Both the position numbers and the translations under genes were made by a program. The notes below the pieces were generated by a model, which was given only the letters and a program-made list of their open reading frames with translations, was not told the DNA's origin and made no database searches. DNA of 64,000 nucleotides from CAVSEK01 sp963726975 (GTDB lineage Bacteria; Actinomycetota; Actinomycetes; Mycobacteriales; SCTD01), in the NCBI GenBank assembly GCA_963726975.1, contig CAVSEK010000009.1:1-64000 (forward strand), in the 5' to 3' direction. Shown here piece by piece: positions 44,772 through 53,319 of this stretch (positions within the stretch are counted from its first letter, which is position 1; each line of letters starts with the position of its first letter).

Positions 44772-45564
44772 GCCGCGAGGGTCCAGCTCGCCTCCGACCC
44801 GCCGCGGTCGTCCACAGGTGCGCGCCGCGAGACCCGCCCGGCCATCCGCTGATCGCCCGGCTACCCCCGATCGCCCGGCTGAGCGCCCCCGCAGCGGCGA
44901 CCACCGCCGCCGCGTGCAGCCGGCCCGGGGAGCGGGTCAGGCGCTCGAGCGGTCCCGACACGCTCACGGCCGCGACGACCTCGCCCCCGGGTCCCCGCAC
45001 CGGCGCCGACACCGACGCGACGCCCTGCTCGCGCTCGGCGACCGAGTGCGCCCAGCCCCGTCGCCGGACGTCGGCGAGGACGCGCGGGCTGAACGCCGCC
45101 GCCTCGACCACCTCGTCCTCCGGCGTCCAGGCGAGCAGCACCTGGGCCGCGGAGCCGGCGGTCATCGGCAGCGCCGCACCGACCGGCACGGTGTCGCGCA
45201 GCCCGCTCCCGCGCTCGGCCGCGGCCACGCACACCCGGGTCGTCGGCCCCGACCGGCGGTAGAGCTGTGCGCTCTCGCCGGTGCTGTCCCGCAGCTGCGC
45301 CAGGACGGGCTGGGCCCGCTCCAGCAGGCGGTCGCGCGGTCCGGTGCCGGTCAGCTCGTGCAGGTGCGGACCGAGCAGCCAGCGGCCGGTGTCGTCGCGA
45401 CGCAGCAGGCCGTGCACCTCGAGCGCGACGGCGAGCCGGTGGGTGGTCGCGCGCGACAGCCCGGTGCGCTCGACGAGCGCCGCGAGCGTCCCGGCGCCCG
45501 CCGCGACCGCGTCGAGGACGAGGACGGCCTTGTCCAGGACGCCGACTCCGCTAGAGTGTTCCAC
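44569..45564 (-). CDS. IclR-family regulator (LtbR/LeuR-like)
   Basis: The N-terminal winged helix (VLDKAVLVLDAVAAG, then TGLSRATTHRLAVALE) and the IclR effector domain (LRDSTGESAQLYRR, VPVGAALPMTAGSAAQVLLAW, REQGVASVSAPV) are clear. It is divergent from leuC, with a palindrome between them, matching the leucine regulator known as LtbR in Corynebacterium. The recognisable domain ends near 44875 (AGALSRAIGG). The literal frame continues another 100 residues and overlaps the HNH gene by about 200 bases. One extra G in the GGGGG run near 44870 would give an immediate TAG, so a contracted homopolymer is likely. GTG start at 45564. Confidence 0.85.
   Translation of the reverse strand: MEHSSGVGVLDKAVLVLDAVAAGAGTLAALVERTGLSRATTHRLAVALEVHGLLRRDDTGRWLLGPHLHELTGTGPRDRLLERAQPVLAQLRDSTGESAQLYRRSGPTTRVCVAAAERGSGLRDTVPVGAALPMTAGSAAQVLLAWTPEDEVVEAAAFSPRVLADVRRRGWAHSVAEREQGVASVSAPVRGPGGEVVAAVSVSGPLERLTRSPGRLHAAAVVAAAGALSRAIGGSRAISGWPGGSRGAHLWTTAAGRRRAGPSRRDPVCRSRLCPSRLRARALLAALPAAPPARRRAGRAGGEHLLRPGLPAHGRHPGLVPRPLPAVVPAR
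45552..45557 (+). promoter_or_regulatory. -10 box of leuCD
   Basis: TAGAGT, 59 bases before the leuC ATG. The predicted start near 45564 puts the operator palindrome just downstream of the leuC transcription start. Confidence 0.5.
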
Positions 45565-45576
45565 GTACTGACACAA

Positions 45577-45597
45577 GCATCTCAACTGATGAGATGC
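45577..45597. promoter_or_regulatory. 21-bp palindrome between the IclR regulator and leuC (operator)
   Basis: GCATCTCA, ACTGA, TGAGATGC: a perfect 8-bp dyad. The core TCTCA-N5-TGAGA is identical in layout to that upstream of leuB. It lies just upstream of the regulator start codon, in its promoter zone, and in the leuC leader, so one bound dimer could repress both genes. Confidence 0.78.
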
Positions 45598-45615
45598 AAG
45601 CGGCAGGAGAGGCCG

Positions 45616-47025
45616 ATGGGACGAACCCTGGCGGAGAAGGTCTGGGACGCGCACGTCGTGCGCGCCGCCGACGGCGAGCCCGACCTGCTCTACATCGACC
45701 TGCACCTGGTGCACGAGGTCACCAGCCCGCAGGCCTTCGACGGTCTGCGCCTGGCCGGCCGCGGGGTGCGTCGCCCCGAGCTGACGCTGGCCACCGAGGA
45801 CCACAACGTGCCGACCTCGGCCGAGCTGGTCATCACCGACCCGGTCAGCCGCACGCAGGTCGAGACCCTCCGGCGCAACTGCGAGGAGTTCGGCGTACGG
45901 CTGCTGCCGATGGGCGACGCCGGCCAGGGCATCGTGCACGTCATCGGGCCGCAGCTGGGCCTGACGCAGCCGGGCACGACGGTCGTCTGCGGCGACAGCC
46001 ACACCAGCACGCACGGCGCCTTCGGCGCCCTCGCCTTCGGGATCGGCACCAGCGAGGTGGAGCACGTGCTCGCCACGCAGACGCTGCCCGTGCCGCGCCC
46101 GCGCACCATGGCGGTGACGGTGACCGGGCGGCTGCAGCCGGGCGTGACCGCGAAGGACCTGGTGCTCGCGCTCATCGCCCAGGTCGGCACCGGCGGGGGC
46201 CAGGGCTACCTCGTCGAGTACCGCGGCGACGCCGTCGAGGGGCTGTCGATGGAGGGCCGGATGACGGTCTGCAACATGAGCATCGAGTGGGGTGCGCGCG
46301 CCGGCATGGTCGCCCCGGACGAGACGACGTACGCCTACCTGCAGGGCCGCCCCCACGCGCCGCAGGGGCGGGACTGGGACGACGCGGTCGCGCACTGGCG
46401 CACGCTGCGCACCGACGACGACGCGGTCTTCGACAAGGAGGTCGTCCTCGACGCCTCCGCCGTCACCCCGTTCGTCACCTGGGGCACCAACCCGGGCCAG
46501 GGCGTCCCGCTCGGGGAGGCGGTGCCCGACCCGCAGGCGATGCCGGTCGGCAGCGAGCGCGAGGCCGCCGAGCGGGCCCTGGACTACATGGGTCTGACCG
46601 CGGGCACCCGGATGCGCGACGTGCCGGTCGACGCGGTCTTCCTCGGCTCGTGCACGAACGGGCGGATGGAGGACCTGCGGGCCGCGGCCGAGGTCGTGCG
46701 CGGGCGCACCGTCGCCCCCGGGGTCCGCGCGATGGTCGTCCCCGGCTCCATGCTCGTGAAGCTGCAGGCCGAGCAGGAGGGCCTCGACCAGGTCTTCCGC
46801 GACGCCGGCTTCGACTGGCGCAACGCCGGCTGCTCGATGTGCCTGGGCATGAACCCCGACACCCTCGCGCCCGGCGAGCGGTGCGCCTCCACCTCCAACC
46901 GCAACTTCGAGGGCCGGCAGGGGCGCGGCGGCCGCACGCACCTCGTGAGTCCCGAGGTCGCGGCGGCCACCGCCCTCACCGGGCGCCTGACCGCCCCCGC
47001 CGACCTGCCCGAGACGGGAGCCTGA
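45616..47025 (+). CDS. leuC: 3-isopropylmalate dehydratase large subunit
   Basis: A 469-residue aconitase-family subunit binding a [4Fe-4S] cluster. It starts TLAEKVWDAHVV. CGDSHTSTHGAFGALAFGIG carries a substrate-binding region, and the cluster cysteines are in FLGSCTNGRMEDL and AGCSMCLGMNPD. It forms a heterodimer with LeuD. The ATG at 45616 follows AGGAGAGG; the in-frame ATG at 45593 lacks a good ribosome site and lies in the operator. Two bases separate it from leuD. Confidence 0.97.
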   Translation: MGRTLAEKVWDAHVVRAADGEPDLLYIDLHLVHEVTSPQAFDGLRLAGRGVRRPELTLATEDHNVPTSAELVITDPVSRTQVETLRRNCEEFGVRLLPMGDAGQGIVHVIGPQLGLTQPGTTVVCGDSHTSTHGAFGALAFGIGTSEVEHVLATQTLPVPRPRTMAVTVTGRLQPGVTAKDLVLALIAQVGTGGGQGYLVEYRGDAVEGLSMEGRMTVCNMSIEWGARAGMVAPDETTYAYLQGRPHAPQGRDWDDAVAHWRTLRTDDDAVFDKEVVLDASAVTPFVTWGTNPGQGVPLGEAVPDPQAMPVGSEREAAERALDYMGLTAGTRMRDVPVDAVFLGSCTNGRMEDLRAAAEVVRGRTVAPGVRAMVVPGSMLVKLQAEQEGLDQVFRDAGFDWRNAGCSMCLGMNPDTLAPGERCASTSNRNFEGRQGRGGRTHLVSPEVAAATALTGRLTAPADLPETGA

Positions 47026-47027
47026 CC

Positions 47028-47609
47028 GTGGACGCGTTCACCACCCACACCGGGACGGCCGCGCCGCTGCGCCGCAGCGACGTCGACACCGACCAGATCA
47101 TCCCCAGCGACTGGCTCAAGCGCGTGGAGCGCACCGGCTTCGGCGCGGGCCTGTTCAGCCAGTGGCGCGAGGACCCGGACTTCGTGCTGCACCGCTACCC
47201 GGGCGCCAGCGTCCTGCTGGCGGGGGAGAACTTCGGCACCGGGTCCAGCCGCGAGCACGCGGTCTGGGCGTTGCAGGACCACGGCTTCCGGGCGGTCGTG
47301 AGCCCGCGCTTCGGCGACATCTTCCGCAGCAACGCCCTCAAGGGCGGGCTGCTGCCGGTGCAGCTGCCCGCCGAGGTCGTCGAGCGCCTCATGCAGGTCG
47401 TCGAGGCCGACCCGACCACCCCCGTGACGGTGGACCTGCGGGAGCGCGAGCTGCGGGCCGGCGACGTCGTCGCGGGCTTCGCGCTCGACGACTTCACCCG
47501 CTGGCGCCTGCTCGAGGGCCTGGACGACATCGGCCTCACGCTGCGCCACGGGGACGACATCACCGCGTACGAGGCCCAGCGCCCGGCCCACCTGCCCACG
47601 AGCCGCTGA
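47028..47609 (+). CDS. leuD: 3-isopropylmalate dehydratase small subunit
   Basis: A 193-residue swivelling domain of isopropylmalate isomerase. SDVDTDQIIPSDWLKR near residue 18, GENFGTGSSREHAVWAL near 65 and FGDIFRSNALKGGLLPV near 93 are diagnostic. The GTG starts 2 bases after the leuC stop. Frame intact. Confidence 0.97.
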   Translation: MDAFTTHTGTAAPLRRSDVDTDQIIPSDWLKRVERTGFGAGLFSQWREDPDFVLHRYPGASVLLAGENFGTGSSREHAVWALQDHGFRAVVSPRFGDIFRSNALKGGLLPVQLPAEVVERLMQVVEADPTTPVTVDLRERELRAGDVVAGFALDDFTRWRLLEGLDDIGLTLRHGDDITAYEAQRPAHLPTSR

Positions 47610-47663
47610 GGGCGCGACACTCCGGCCGCGCCGGGCACAGGTGCGCGAACGCCCCCGCGGCCC

Positions 47664-47669
47664 TACCCT
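47664..47669 (+). promoter_or_regulatory. -10 box of the HU gene
   Basis: TACCCT, 44 bases before the GTG, with a strong CAGGAGG ribosome site in between. Confidence 0.5.
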
Positions 47670-47713
47670 CCGGTCGCACGAGAGGCAGAGCGCCTCGGGC
47701 CAGGAGGTCCTGC

Positions 47714-48448
47714 GTGAACAAGTCCGAGCTCATCGACGCCATCGCCGAGCGCATCGGTGACCGCAAGACCGCGGCCACCGCGGTGGAGGCGGTCCTCGAC
47801 ACCGTGCAGCGCGCCGTCTCGGCGGGTGAGCGCGTGGCGATCAGCGGCTTCGGCGTGTTCGAGAAGGTCGAGCGGGCGGCCCGCACGGCCCGCAACCCGG
47901 CCACGGGCGAGTCCGTCGACCTGCCCGAGACGGCGGTGCCGAAGTTCCGGCCCTCCGCGGCCTTCAAGGAGGTCGTGAGCGGCGCCCGGGCGCTCGCTCC
48001 GGCGGCGGTCTCCGCCGCCGGGGAGGCCGCCGGCAGCGCGGCGGCCGGGCCGGTGCGCCGGCTGCGGTCCGCGGCCGGCGCGGTGCGCAGCGCGGCCGCC
48101 GCCGCAGCCGCGCACGTGCCCGGGCTCGGGGACGACGACGACGAGGACGAGGCGGCGCCGCGCCGCGACGCCGCGTCGAAGCAGGCGCCGGCGACGAAGG
48201 CTCCGGCGAAGAAGGCTCCCGCGACGGCGACGAAGGCTCCCGCGACGGCGGCGAAGGCTCCGGCGGCGAAGAAGGCGCCGGCCGAGAAGGCTCCTGCGGC
48301 CGAGAAGGCGACGGCGGCGAAGAAGGCTCCCGCGGCGAAGGCTCCCGCGACGAAGGCTCCGGCGGCGACGAAGGCTCCGGCGGCGAAGAAGGCTCCGGCG
48401 GCGAAGAAGGCTCCGGCGGCGAAGAAGGCCCCCGCGAAGAAGTCCTAG
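47714..48448 (+). CDS. hupB: HU-family DNA-binding protein with Lys/Ala/Pro-rich tail
   Basis: 244 residues. Residues 1-90 form the HU fold (NKSELIDAIAERIGDRK, GFGVFEKVERAARTARNPATGE, VPKFRPSAAFKEVV). A middle Ala/Arg region ends in a DDDDDED cluster. It is followed by about 90 residues of KAPA/KKAPA repeats, as in the mycobacterial and streptomycete HupB-type histone-like proteins. It compacts the chromosome; the tail probably binds DNA non-specifically and is a target of lysine acetylation in relatives. GTG after CAGGAGG. The repeat region could vary in length. Confidence 0.95.
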   Translation: MNKSELIDAIAERIGDRKTAATAVEAVLDTVQRAVSAGERVAISGFGVFEKVERAARTARNPATGESVDLPETAVPKFRPSAAFKEVVSGARALAPAAVSAAGEAAGSAAAGPVRRLRSAAGAVRSAAAAAAAHVPGLGDDDDEDEAAPRRDAASKQAPATKAPAKKAPATATKAPATAAKAPAAKKAPAEKAPAAEKATAAKKAPAAKAPATKAPAATKAPAAKKAPAAKKAPAAKKAPAKKS

Positions 48449-48486
48449 CAGCCCCGCGGGTCGGCGGCGCGAGCGCTGCCACCCGC

Positions 48487-49398
48487 TCAGGCCGGGGCGG
48501 CCAGCGGGTCCAGCGCCACGAGCCGCCCGTCGCGGAAGGTCAGCGCCCACCCCGCACCCTTGGGGGTGCGGGGGTCGGGCGCGCGCAGGCCCGACTGCCC
48601 CGCCAGTGCGCGGACGACGCCGGGGACGGCGCTGCCCTGGCTCGCCGCCACGACGGCGCCGTCTCCCCGACCGAGCTCGCCCACCCGCTCGAGGACCTGC
48701 TGCGGGGCGTCGACCCAGGCCTGGTCGCCGAGCAGGTCGTCGGTCTCGAGCGCGAGGCCGCAGGCGTCGGCGAGCGGCGCGACGGTCTGCCGGCAGCGCA
48801 GCGGGGCGGCGGCGAGCACGCGCACGGGGTCGTACGCCGGCAGCAGCCCGGCCAGGGCCCGGGCCTGCCGCCCGCCCTGCGCGTCGAGGGGCCGCGCGCC
48901 GTCCGCACCGGACCACCCCGCCCGGTTCCCGGCGCACCCGTGCCGCAGCAGCACGACGGTCGTCGTCCAGGTGCCGGTCTCGACGAGCAGCCGGAGCACG
49001 TCGAGGTCGCGCCCCGCCGTCAGCAGCGACGCGGCGTCGTCGGGCGCCAGCCAGCGGACCTCGTCCACCTCGGCGGGATCGACCGGCCGGGCGCCGGCGT
49101 CCCGGGCCCGGGCCGCCCACCACTGCACCGTCTTGTCGCGCTGCCGCCCGTCGCGCACCACGCGGTAGCGGCTCTCGCCGAGCGTCCGGCCGAGCGCGCT
49201 GCGCCAGCCGGTCTCCTCCTGGACCTCGCGCGCAGCCGCCGCCAGCGGCTGCTCGCCCGGGTCGAGGCGGCCCTTCGGCAGCGACCAGTCGTCGTAGCGG
49301 GGCCGGTGCACCAGCGCCACCTCGACCGGCCCCCCGGCCGCGGCGCCGTCCGCGGGCCGCCACAGCGCGCCGCCGGCGGCGCGCACCGGGCCGGGCAC
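48487..49398 (-). CDS. mutT1: MutT1-type Nudix hydrolase with histidine phosphatase domain
   Basis: 303 residues. The N-terminal Nudix box (KGRLDPGEQPLAAAAREVQEETGW) starts near residue 42. The C-terminal half is a histidine phosphatase domain with VVLLRHGCAGNRAGW near residue 147 and LRCRQTVAPL. This two-domain layout and the place between hupB and ppk match M. tuberculosis MutT1, which degrades 8-oxo-dGTP and diadenosine polyphosphates. GTG at 49398, one base from the ppk stop, so translated together with ppk. Confidence 0.92.
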   Translation of the reverse strand: MPGPVRAAGGALWRPADGAAAGGPVEVALVHRPRYDDWSLPKGRLDPGEQPLAAAAREVQEETGWRSALGRTLGESRYRVVRDGRQRDKTVQWWAARARDAGARPVDPAEVDEVRWLAPDDAASLLTAGRDLDVLRLLVETGTWTTTVVLLRHGCAGNRAGWSGADGARPLDAQGGRQARALAGLLPAYDPVRVLAAAPLRCRQTVAPLADACGLALETDDLLGDQAWVDAPQQVLERVGELGRGDGAVVAASQGSAVPGVVRALAGQSGLRAPDPRTPKGAGWALTFRDGRLVALDPLAAPA

Positions 49399-51513
49399 TC
49401 AGAGGTGCGCGCGGGTGCCCGCGCGCCGGACCAGCTCGCTCTGCACGTCGTCGCCCGCTCGGCGGTCCCAGCACCCGTCGGGCTGGAGCTCCCAGCGCAC
49501 GATCCCGTCCGACAGCAGCAGGCCCATCAGCTCGTCGAGCTGGGCGCGCACCCGCTCGTCCTTGACGCGCACGAGCGTCTCGACGCGGCGGTCGAGGTTG
49601 CGGTGCATGAGGTCGGCGCTGCCCAACCAGTGCTCGACCGGGTCGACGTCGCGGTCGGGCGAGCCGAACACCATGACGCGGGAGTGCTCGAGGAACCGTC
49701 CGACGACGCTGCGGACGTGCACGGACTCCGACAGCCCGGGGACGCCGGGCCGCAGCGCGCAGATGCCGCGGACGACCAGGCGCACCGGCACCCCGCTCCG
49801 GCTGGCGCGGTAGAGCGCGTCGATGACCCGCTCGTCGACGATGCTGTTGGCCTTGAACACGATGCCGGCCGGCCGGCCGGCGCGGGCGTGGCGCGCCTCG
49901 CGCTCGATGCGCTCGACGAGACCCGCGCGGACGCCGTGGGGCGCGACGAGCAGCGTGCGGTAGTCGGTCTGGCGGCTGTAGCCGGTCAGGGTGTTGAACA
50001 GGTCGGTCAGGTCCGCCCCGACCTCCGGGTCGGCGGTGAGCAGGCCGAGGTCCTCGTAGACCCGCGCCGTCTTGGGGTTGTAGTTGCCGGTGCCCAGGTG
50101 CGCGTACCGCCGCAGCTGGCCCTGCTCCTGACGGACGACCAGGCAGGTCTTGCAGTGGGTCTTGAGCCCGACGAGCCCGTACACGACGTGGCAGCCGGCC
50201 TTCTCCAGCGCGCGCGCCCAGCCGATGTTGGCCTGCTCGTCGAACCGCGCCGTGATCTCGACGAGCACGACGACCTGCTTGCCCGCCTCGGCGGCGTCGA
50301 TGAGCGCGTCGACGACGGGCGAGTCGCCGGAGGTGCGGTAGAGCGTCTGCTTGATGGCCAGCACGTGCGGGTCTGCCGCGGCCTGCTCGACGAAGCGCTG
50401 CACGGACGTGGCGAAGGAGTCGTACGGGTGGTGCACGAGCACGTCGCCCTCGCGCAGCGCCGCGAACACGTCGGCGGCCTGCTCGCCCTCGGCCAGGCGC
50501 GGGTGCGTCGCGGGCACGTGCGGGTCGTCCTTGAGCTCGGGACGGTCCACGGCGTACAGCTGCCACAGCGACGCGAGGTCGAGCAGGCCGGGAAGCTGCA
50601 CCACGTCGTCGCGGGTGATCTCGAGCTCCCGGACCAGCAGGTCCAGCACGTGCGGGTCGACGGTCGTGCTGACCTCGAGGCGGACGACGGGGCCGAAGCG
50701 GCGGCGGGCGAGCTCGCGCTCGAGCGCCTGCAGCAGGTCCTCGTCGCGGTCCTCCTCGACCTCGACGTCGGCGTTGCGGGTCACCCGGAAGACGTGGTGC
50801 GCGGCGACCTCGAGGCCCGGGAAGAGCTGGGGCAGGTGGGCGCCGATGAGCTCCTCGACGGGCAGCCAGGTCTCGGCGCTCTCGGCGCCCTCGACCTGCA
50901 CGAACCGCGGCACGTTGTTGGGCACCTTGACGCGGGCGAAGTGCTCGGCGCGGGTGCTCGGGTCGCGGACGAGGACCGCCAGGTTGAGCGACAGGCCGCT
51001 GATGTAGGGGAAGGGGTGCGCCGGGTCCACCGCGAGCGGGGTCAGCACCGGGAACAGCTGGCTGCGGAACCAGTCGTGCAGCGGCGCCTGCTGCTCGGGG
51101 GCCAGCTCGTCCCACAGCGCGATGCGCACGCCCGCCTCGGCGAGCGCGGGCCGCACGTCCTCCAGGAAGCACCGCGCGTGCTCGGACGCGAGCTCCCGGC
51201 TGCGGCGGTTGAGCAGGCTGAGCTGCTCGCGGGTGCCCAGCCCGTCGGCGCTGCGCGTGCCCAGGCCGGTCGACCGGCGGCGCTTGAGCCCGGCGACCCG
51301 CACCATCATGAACTCGTCGAGGTTGCTCGCGAAGATCGCGAGGAACTTGGCGCGCTCGAGCAGCGGCTCGGCCGGGTCCTGGGCGAGCGCGAGCACCCGG
51401 GCGTTGAAGTCGAGCCAGCTGACCTCGCGGTTGAGGAAGCGGTCGGCCGGCAGCCCGGCGTCCTCGAGGACCTCGCGCGGCACGTCCGCCACCGGCTCCA
51501 GGTCGGTGCTCAT
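49399..51513 (-). CDS. ppk: Polyphosphate kinase
   Basis: A 704-residue PPK1 transferring the ATP gamma-phosphate to polyphosphate. NREVSWLDFNARVL at the N-terminal domain, FPVLTPLAVDPAHPFP, HHPYDSFATSVQRF near residue 360 and the phosphorylated histidine region YAHLGTGNYNPKTARVYED near 470 are all present. The ATG at 51513 overlaps the preceding stop (ATGA). Frame intact. Confidence 0.97.
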   Translation of the reverse strand: MSTDLEPVADVPREVLEDAGLPADRFLNREVSWLDFNARVLALAQDPAEPLLERAKFLAIFASNLDEFMMVRVAGLKRRRSTGLGTRSADGLGTREQLSLLNRRSRELASEHARCFLEDVRPALAEAGVRIALWDELAPEQQAPLHDWFRSQLFPVLTPLAVDPAHPFPYISGLSLNLAVLVRDPSTRAEHFARVKVPNNVPRFVQVEGAESAETWLPVEELIGAHLPQLFPGLEVAAHHVFRVTRNADVEVEEDRDEDLLQALERELARRRFGPVVRLEVSTTVDPHVLDLLVRELEITRDDVVQLPGLLDLASLWQLYAVDRPELKDDPHVPATHPRLAEGEQAADVFAALREGDVLVHHPYDSFATSVQRFVEQAAADPHVLAIKQTLYRTSGDSPVVDALIDAAEAGKQVVVLVEITARFDEQANIGWARALEKAGCHVVYGLVGLKTHCKTCLVVRQEQGQLRRYAHLGTGNYNPKTARVYEDLGLLTADPEVGADLTDLFNTLTGYSRQTDYRTLLVAPHGVRAGLVERIEREARHARAGRPAGIVFKANSIVDERVIDALYRASRSGVPVRLVVRGICALRPGVPGLSESVHVRSVVGRFLEHSRVMVFGSPDRDVDPVEHWLGSADLMHRNLDRRVETLVRVKDERVRAQLDELMGLLLSDGIVRWELQPDGCWDRRAGDDVQSELVRRAGTRAHL

Positions 51514-51770
51514 GCCGTCATGGTCCTCGCCCCGGGCGGCCCGGTCGGCCCCGGGTCCGGCAGGGGGCCGCCGGGCAGGGTGAGCGCCTGGACGTGCCCG
51601 CTGCCGTCGTGCTCGAGGTGCACCCGCTGGCCCGGCCGCAGGTGGCGCAGCCGCGGGTCGACGGCGCCGGCCGGCACCTCGCGCGGCGTGCCGTCGTCGA
51701 GCAGGACCTCGACGCCGTCGGCGTCCGACCGCCGGACCGTGGCCGCCAGGACGGTGCCGGGCGCGCTCAC
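51510..51770 (-). CDS. Small basic protein between cofC and ppk
   Basis: 86 residues, family not recognised. Two hydrophobic-strand segments (TVLAATVRRSDADGVEVLLDDG, split by charged turns, and GQRVHLEHDGSGHVQALTL) suggest a small beta-barrel of cold-shock or KOW type, but this is inference. Its GTG overlaps the cofC stop and its stop overlaps the ppk ATG, so it is translationally coupled on both sides. That argues for a real gene. Confidence 0.65.
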   Translation of the reverse strand: MSAPGTVLAATVRRSDADGVEVLLDDGTPREVPAGAVDPRLRHLRPGQRVHLEHDGSGHVQALTLPGGPLPDPGPTGPPGARTMTA

Positions 51771-52414
51771 GCCGAGGCGCGGAGCACGCGTGCGGCGACC
51801 GCCGTCGTCCGTGGCCCGGTGCCCAGCGACAGCGCGCGGAGCAGGTCGGACGGGGTGTCGACGTCCAGGCGCAGGGCGAGCGGCGCGGGCAGCTCGACGG
51901 CGCCGGACGCGAGGTGGGCGGCGCGGGACCCGGGGCCGTACGCGGGGCGCAGCGGCACACCGGGAGCGGCCGCCAGCAGGGTCGTGCCCGTACCCGCGGC
52001 GTCCGGCACGAAGGCGCGGACCGCGACGGCCGCGAGCGCCGCGCCGAGGTCCTGCGCGCGCAGGGTGGGCAGGTCGCTCGCGAGCGCCGCCACCCCGTCC
52101 CGCGGTCGCGCGCGGGCGGCCGCGCCGGCGCCGAGGGCGTCGTTGAGCCCGCCACCGGGCACGTCGGGCAGCACCCGCACGCCGTCGCGGCCGAGCACCC
52201 GCGCGGCCCGCACGTCGTCGGTGACGACGGCGACCCCGGCGACGAGCGGGCAGGCGAGCGCCGCGGTGACGACGTCGTCGGCGAAGGCGAGCGCGAGCTC
52301 CGCCCGGCCGGCCGGCCCGTACGCCCCGAGCCGGGTCTTGGCGCGCTCCAGGAGCTTGACGGGCACGACGACGTGCCAGCGCACGCCTGCCGCCGCGCCA
52401 CCCCGGTCCGCCAC
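51767..52414 (-). CDS. cofC: 2-phospho-L-lactate/phosphoenolpyruvate guanylyltransferase CofC
   Basis: A 215-residue nucleotidyltransferase of coenzyme F420 synthesis, activating phospholactate or PEP with GTP. WHVVVPVKLLERAKTRLG is the nucleotide-binding start. ALASDLPTLRAQDL carries the metal Asp, and LRLDVDTPSDLL closes the fold. Implies an F420-using organism, although no other F420 genes are in the window. Start taken as GTG 52414; GTG 52384 is an alternative. The stop overlaps the next start. Confidence 0.9.
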   Translation of the reverse strand: MADRGGAAAGVRWHVVVPVKLLERAKTRLGAYGPAGRAELALAFADDVVTAALACPLVAGVAVVTDDVRAARVLGRDGVRVLPDVPGGGLNDALGAGAAARARPRDGVAALASDLPTLRAQDLGAALAAVAVRAFVPDAAGTGTTLLAAAPGVPLRPAYGPGSRAAHLASGAVELPAPLALRLDVDTPSDLLRALSLGTGPRTTAVAARVLRASA

Positions 52415-52518
52415 CCGGCCATCCAACCAGCGGACCCTCCTCGACAGCAGCGCGGACGAGCAGGGATGCTGCACCGGCGCGGGGCCCCGGACGGGGCGGC
52501 CGGACAGGAGGCGGTCGG

Positions 52519-53319
52519 GTGCGGCGACGAGTGGGCCTGCGGCAGCTGGGCTCCGGCTGGTACGCCCTGGCCGTCGTGCTGCTCAAGCCCCTGGCGGTGC
52601 TCGTGGCCCGGCGGCACTGGTCGGGCGTCGAGCACGTCCCCGAGCGCGGCGGCGTGGTCCTGGCCGCGAACCACGTGTCGCACGCCGACCCGGTCTTCCT
52701 CGCCGAGTTCGTCGTGCACGGCACCGGCCGCATCGCGCGCTTCATGGCCAAGAGCACGCTGTTCCGCGGGCGCGGGCTGGTCGGTCGGGTCATGCGCGGT
52801 GCCGCGCAGATCCCGGTGCACCGCGGCACGTCCGACGCCTCCCTGGCGCTGCGCGACGCCGTCGCGGCCCTGCACGCGGGGGAGTGCATCGTCATCTACC
52901 CCGAGGGCACCGTGAGCCGCGACCCGGGCAAGTGGCCGATGGTGGCGCGCACCGGCGTCGCCCGGCTCGCCCTGCTGTCCGGCGCGCCGGTCGTCCCCGT
53001 CGCTCTGTGGGGTCCGCAGGAGGTGCACGACACCTACCGGTCGCGCGGGCTGCACCTGTTCCCCCGGCACGACGTGCGCGTGCAGGCGGGGCCGCCGGTG
53101 GACCTGTCGCCGTACGAGGGGCGGGAGCTGAGCGCCGACGTGCTGCGTGCGGCGACCGCCGACGTCATGGCCGCCATCACGGCGCAGCTGGAGCTGCTGC
53201 GCGGGGAGGGGCGACCGGAGCAGGTGCACGAGTGGCGGCCGGGGAGCCCGGGCGGGCGGCACGAGGGACGGCACGAGGGACGGCACGAGGGACGGCACGG
53301 CGGACGGCGGAGCGCGTGA
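52519..53319 (+). CDS. 1-acylglycerol-3-phosphate acyltransferase (PlsC-like)
   Basis: 266 residues. The acyltransferase motif NHVSHADP near residue 53 is followed by PVHRGTSDAS, IYPEGTVSRDP near 135 and VVPVALWG. It probably acylates lysophosphatidic acid at the membrane. The last 25 residues are repeats of G-R-H-E encoded by a 12-bp tandem repeat. GTG after AGGAGG. The stop overlaps the gpsA GTG, linking two steps of phospholipid precursor synthesis. Confidence 0.92.
   Translation: MRRRVGLRQLGSGWYALAVVLLKPLAVLVARRHWSGVEHVPERGGVVLAANHVSHADPVFLAEFVVHGTGRIARFMAKSTLFRGRGLVGRVMRGAAQIPVHRGTSDASLALRDAVAALHAGECIVIYPEGTVSRDPGKWPMVARTGVARLALLSGAPVVPVALWGPQEVHDTYRSRGLHLFPRHDVRVQAGPPVDLSPYEGRELSADVLRAATADVMAAITAQLELLRGEGRPEQVHEWRPGSPGGRHEGRHEGRHEGRHGGRRSA
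53257..53300 (+). repeat. 12-bp tandem repeat at the end of the acyltransferase gene
   Basis: Three perfect copies of CGGCACGAGGGA (53257-53292) and a partial fourth copy. It encodes a Gly-Arg-His-Glu tail. It ends 16 bases before the gpsA start, where a change of copy number would not disturb the frame. Confidence 0.85.

Noticed and set aside
48170..48445. Lys/Ala/Pro repeats of the HU tail as a CRISPR or minisatellite element
   Set aside because: The units are short and imperfect, stay in frame and match the known C-terminal tail of actinobacterial HU proteins; there are no spacers.
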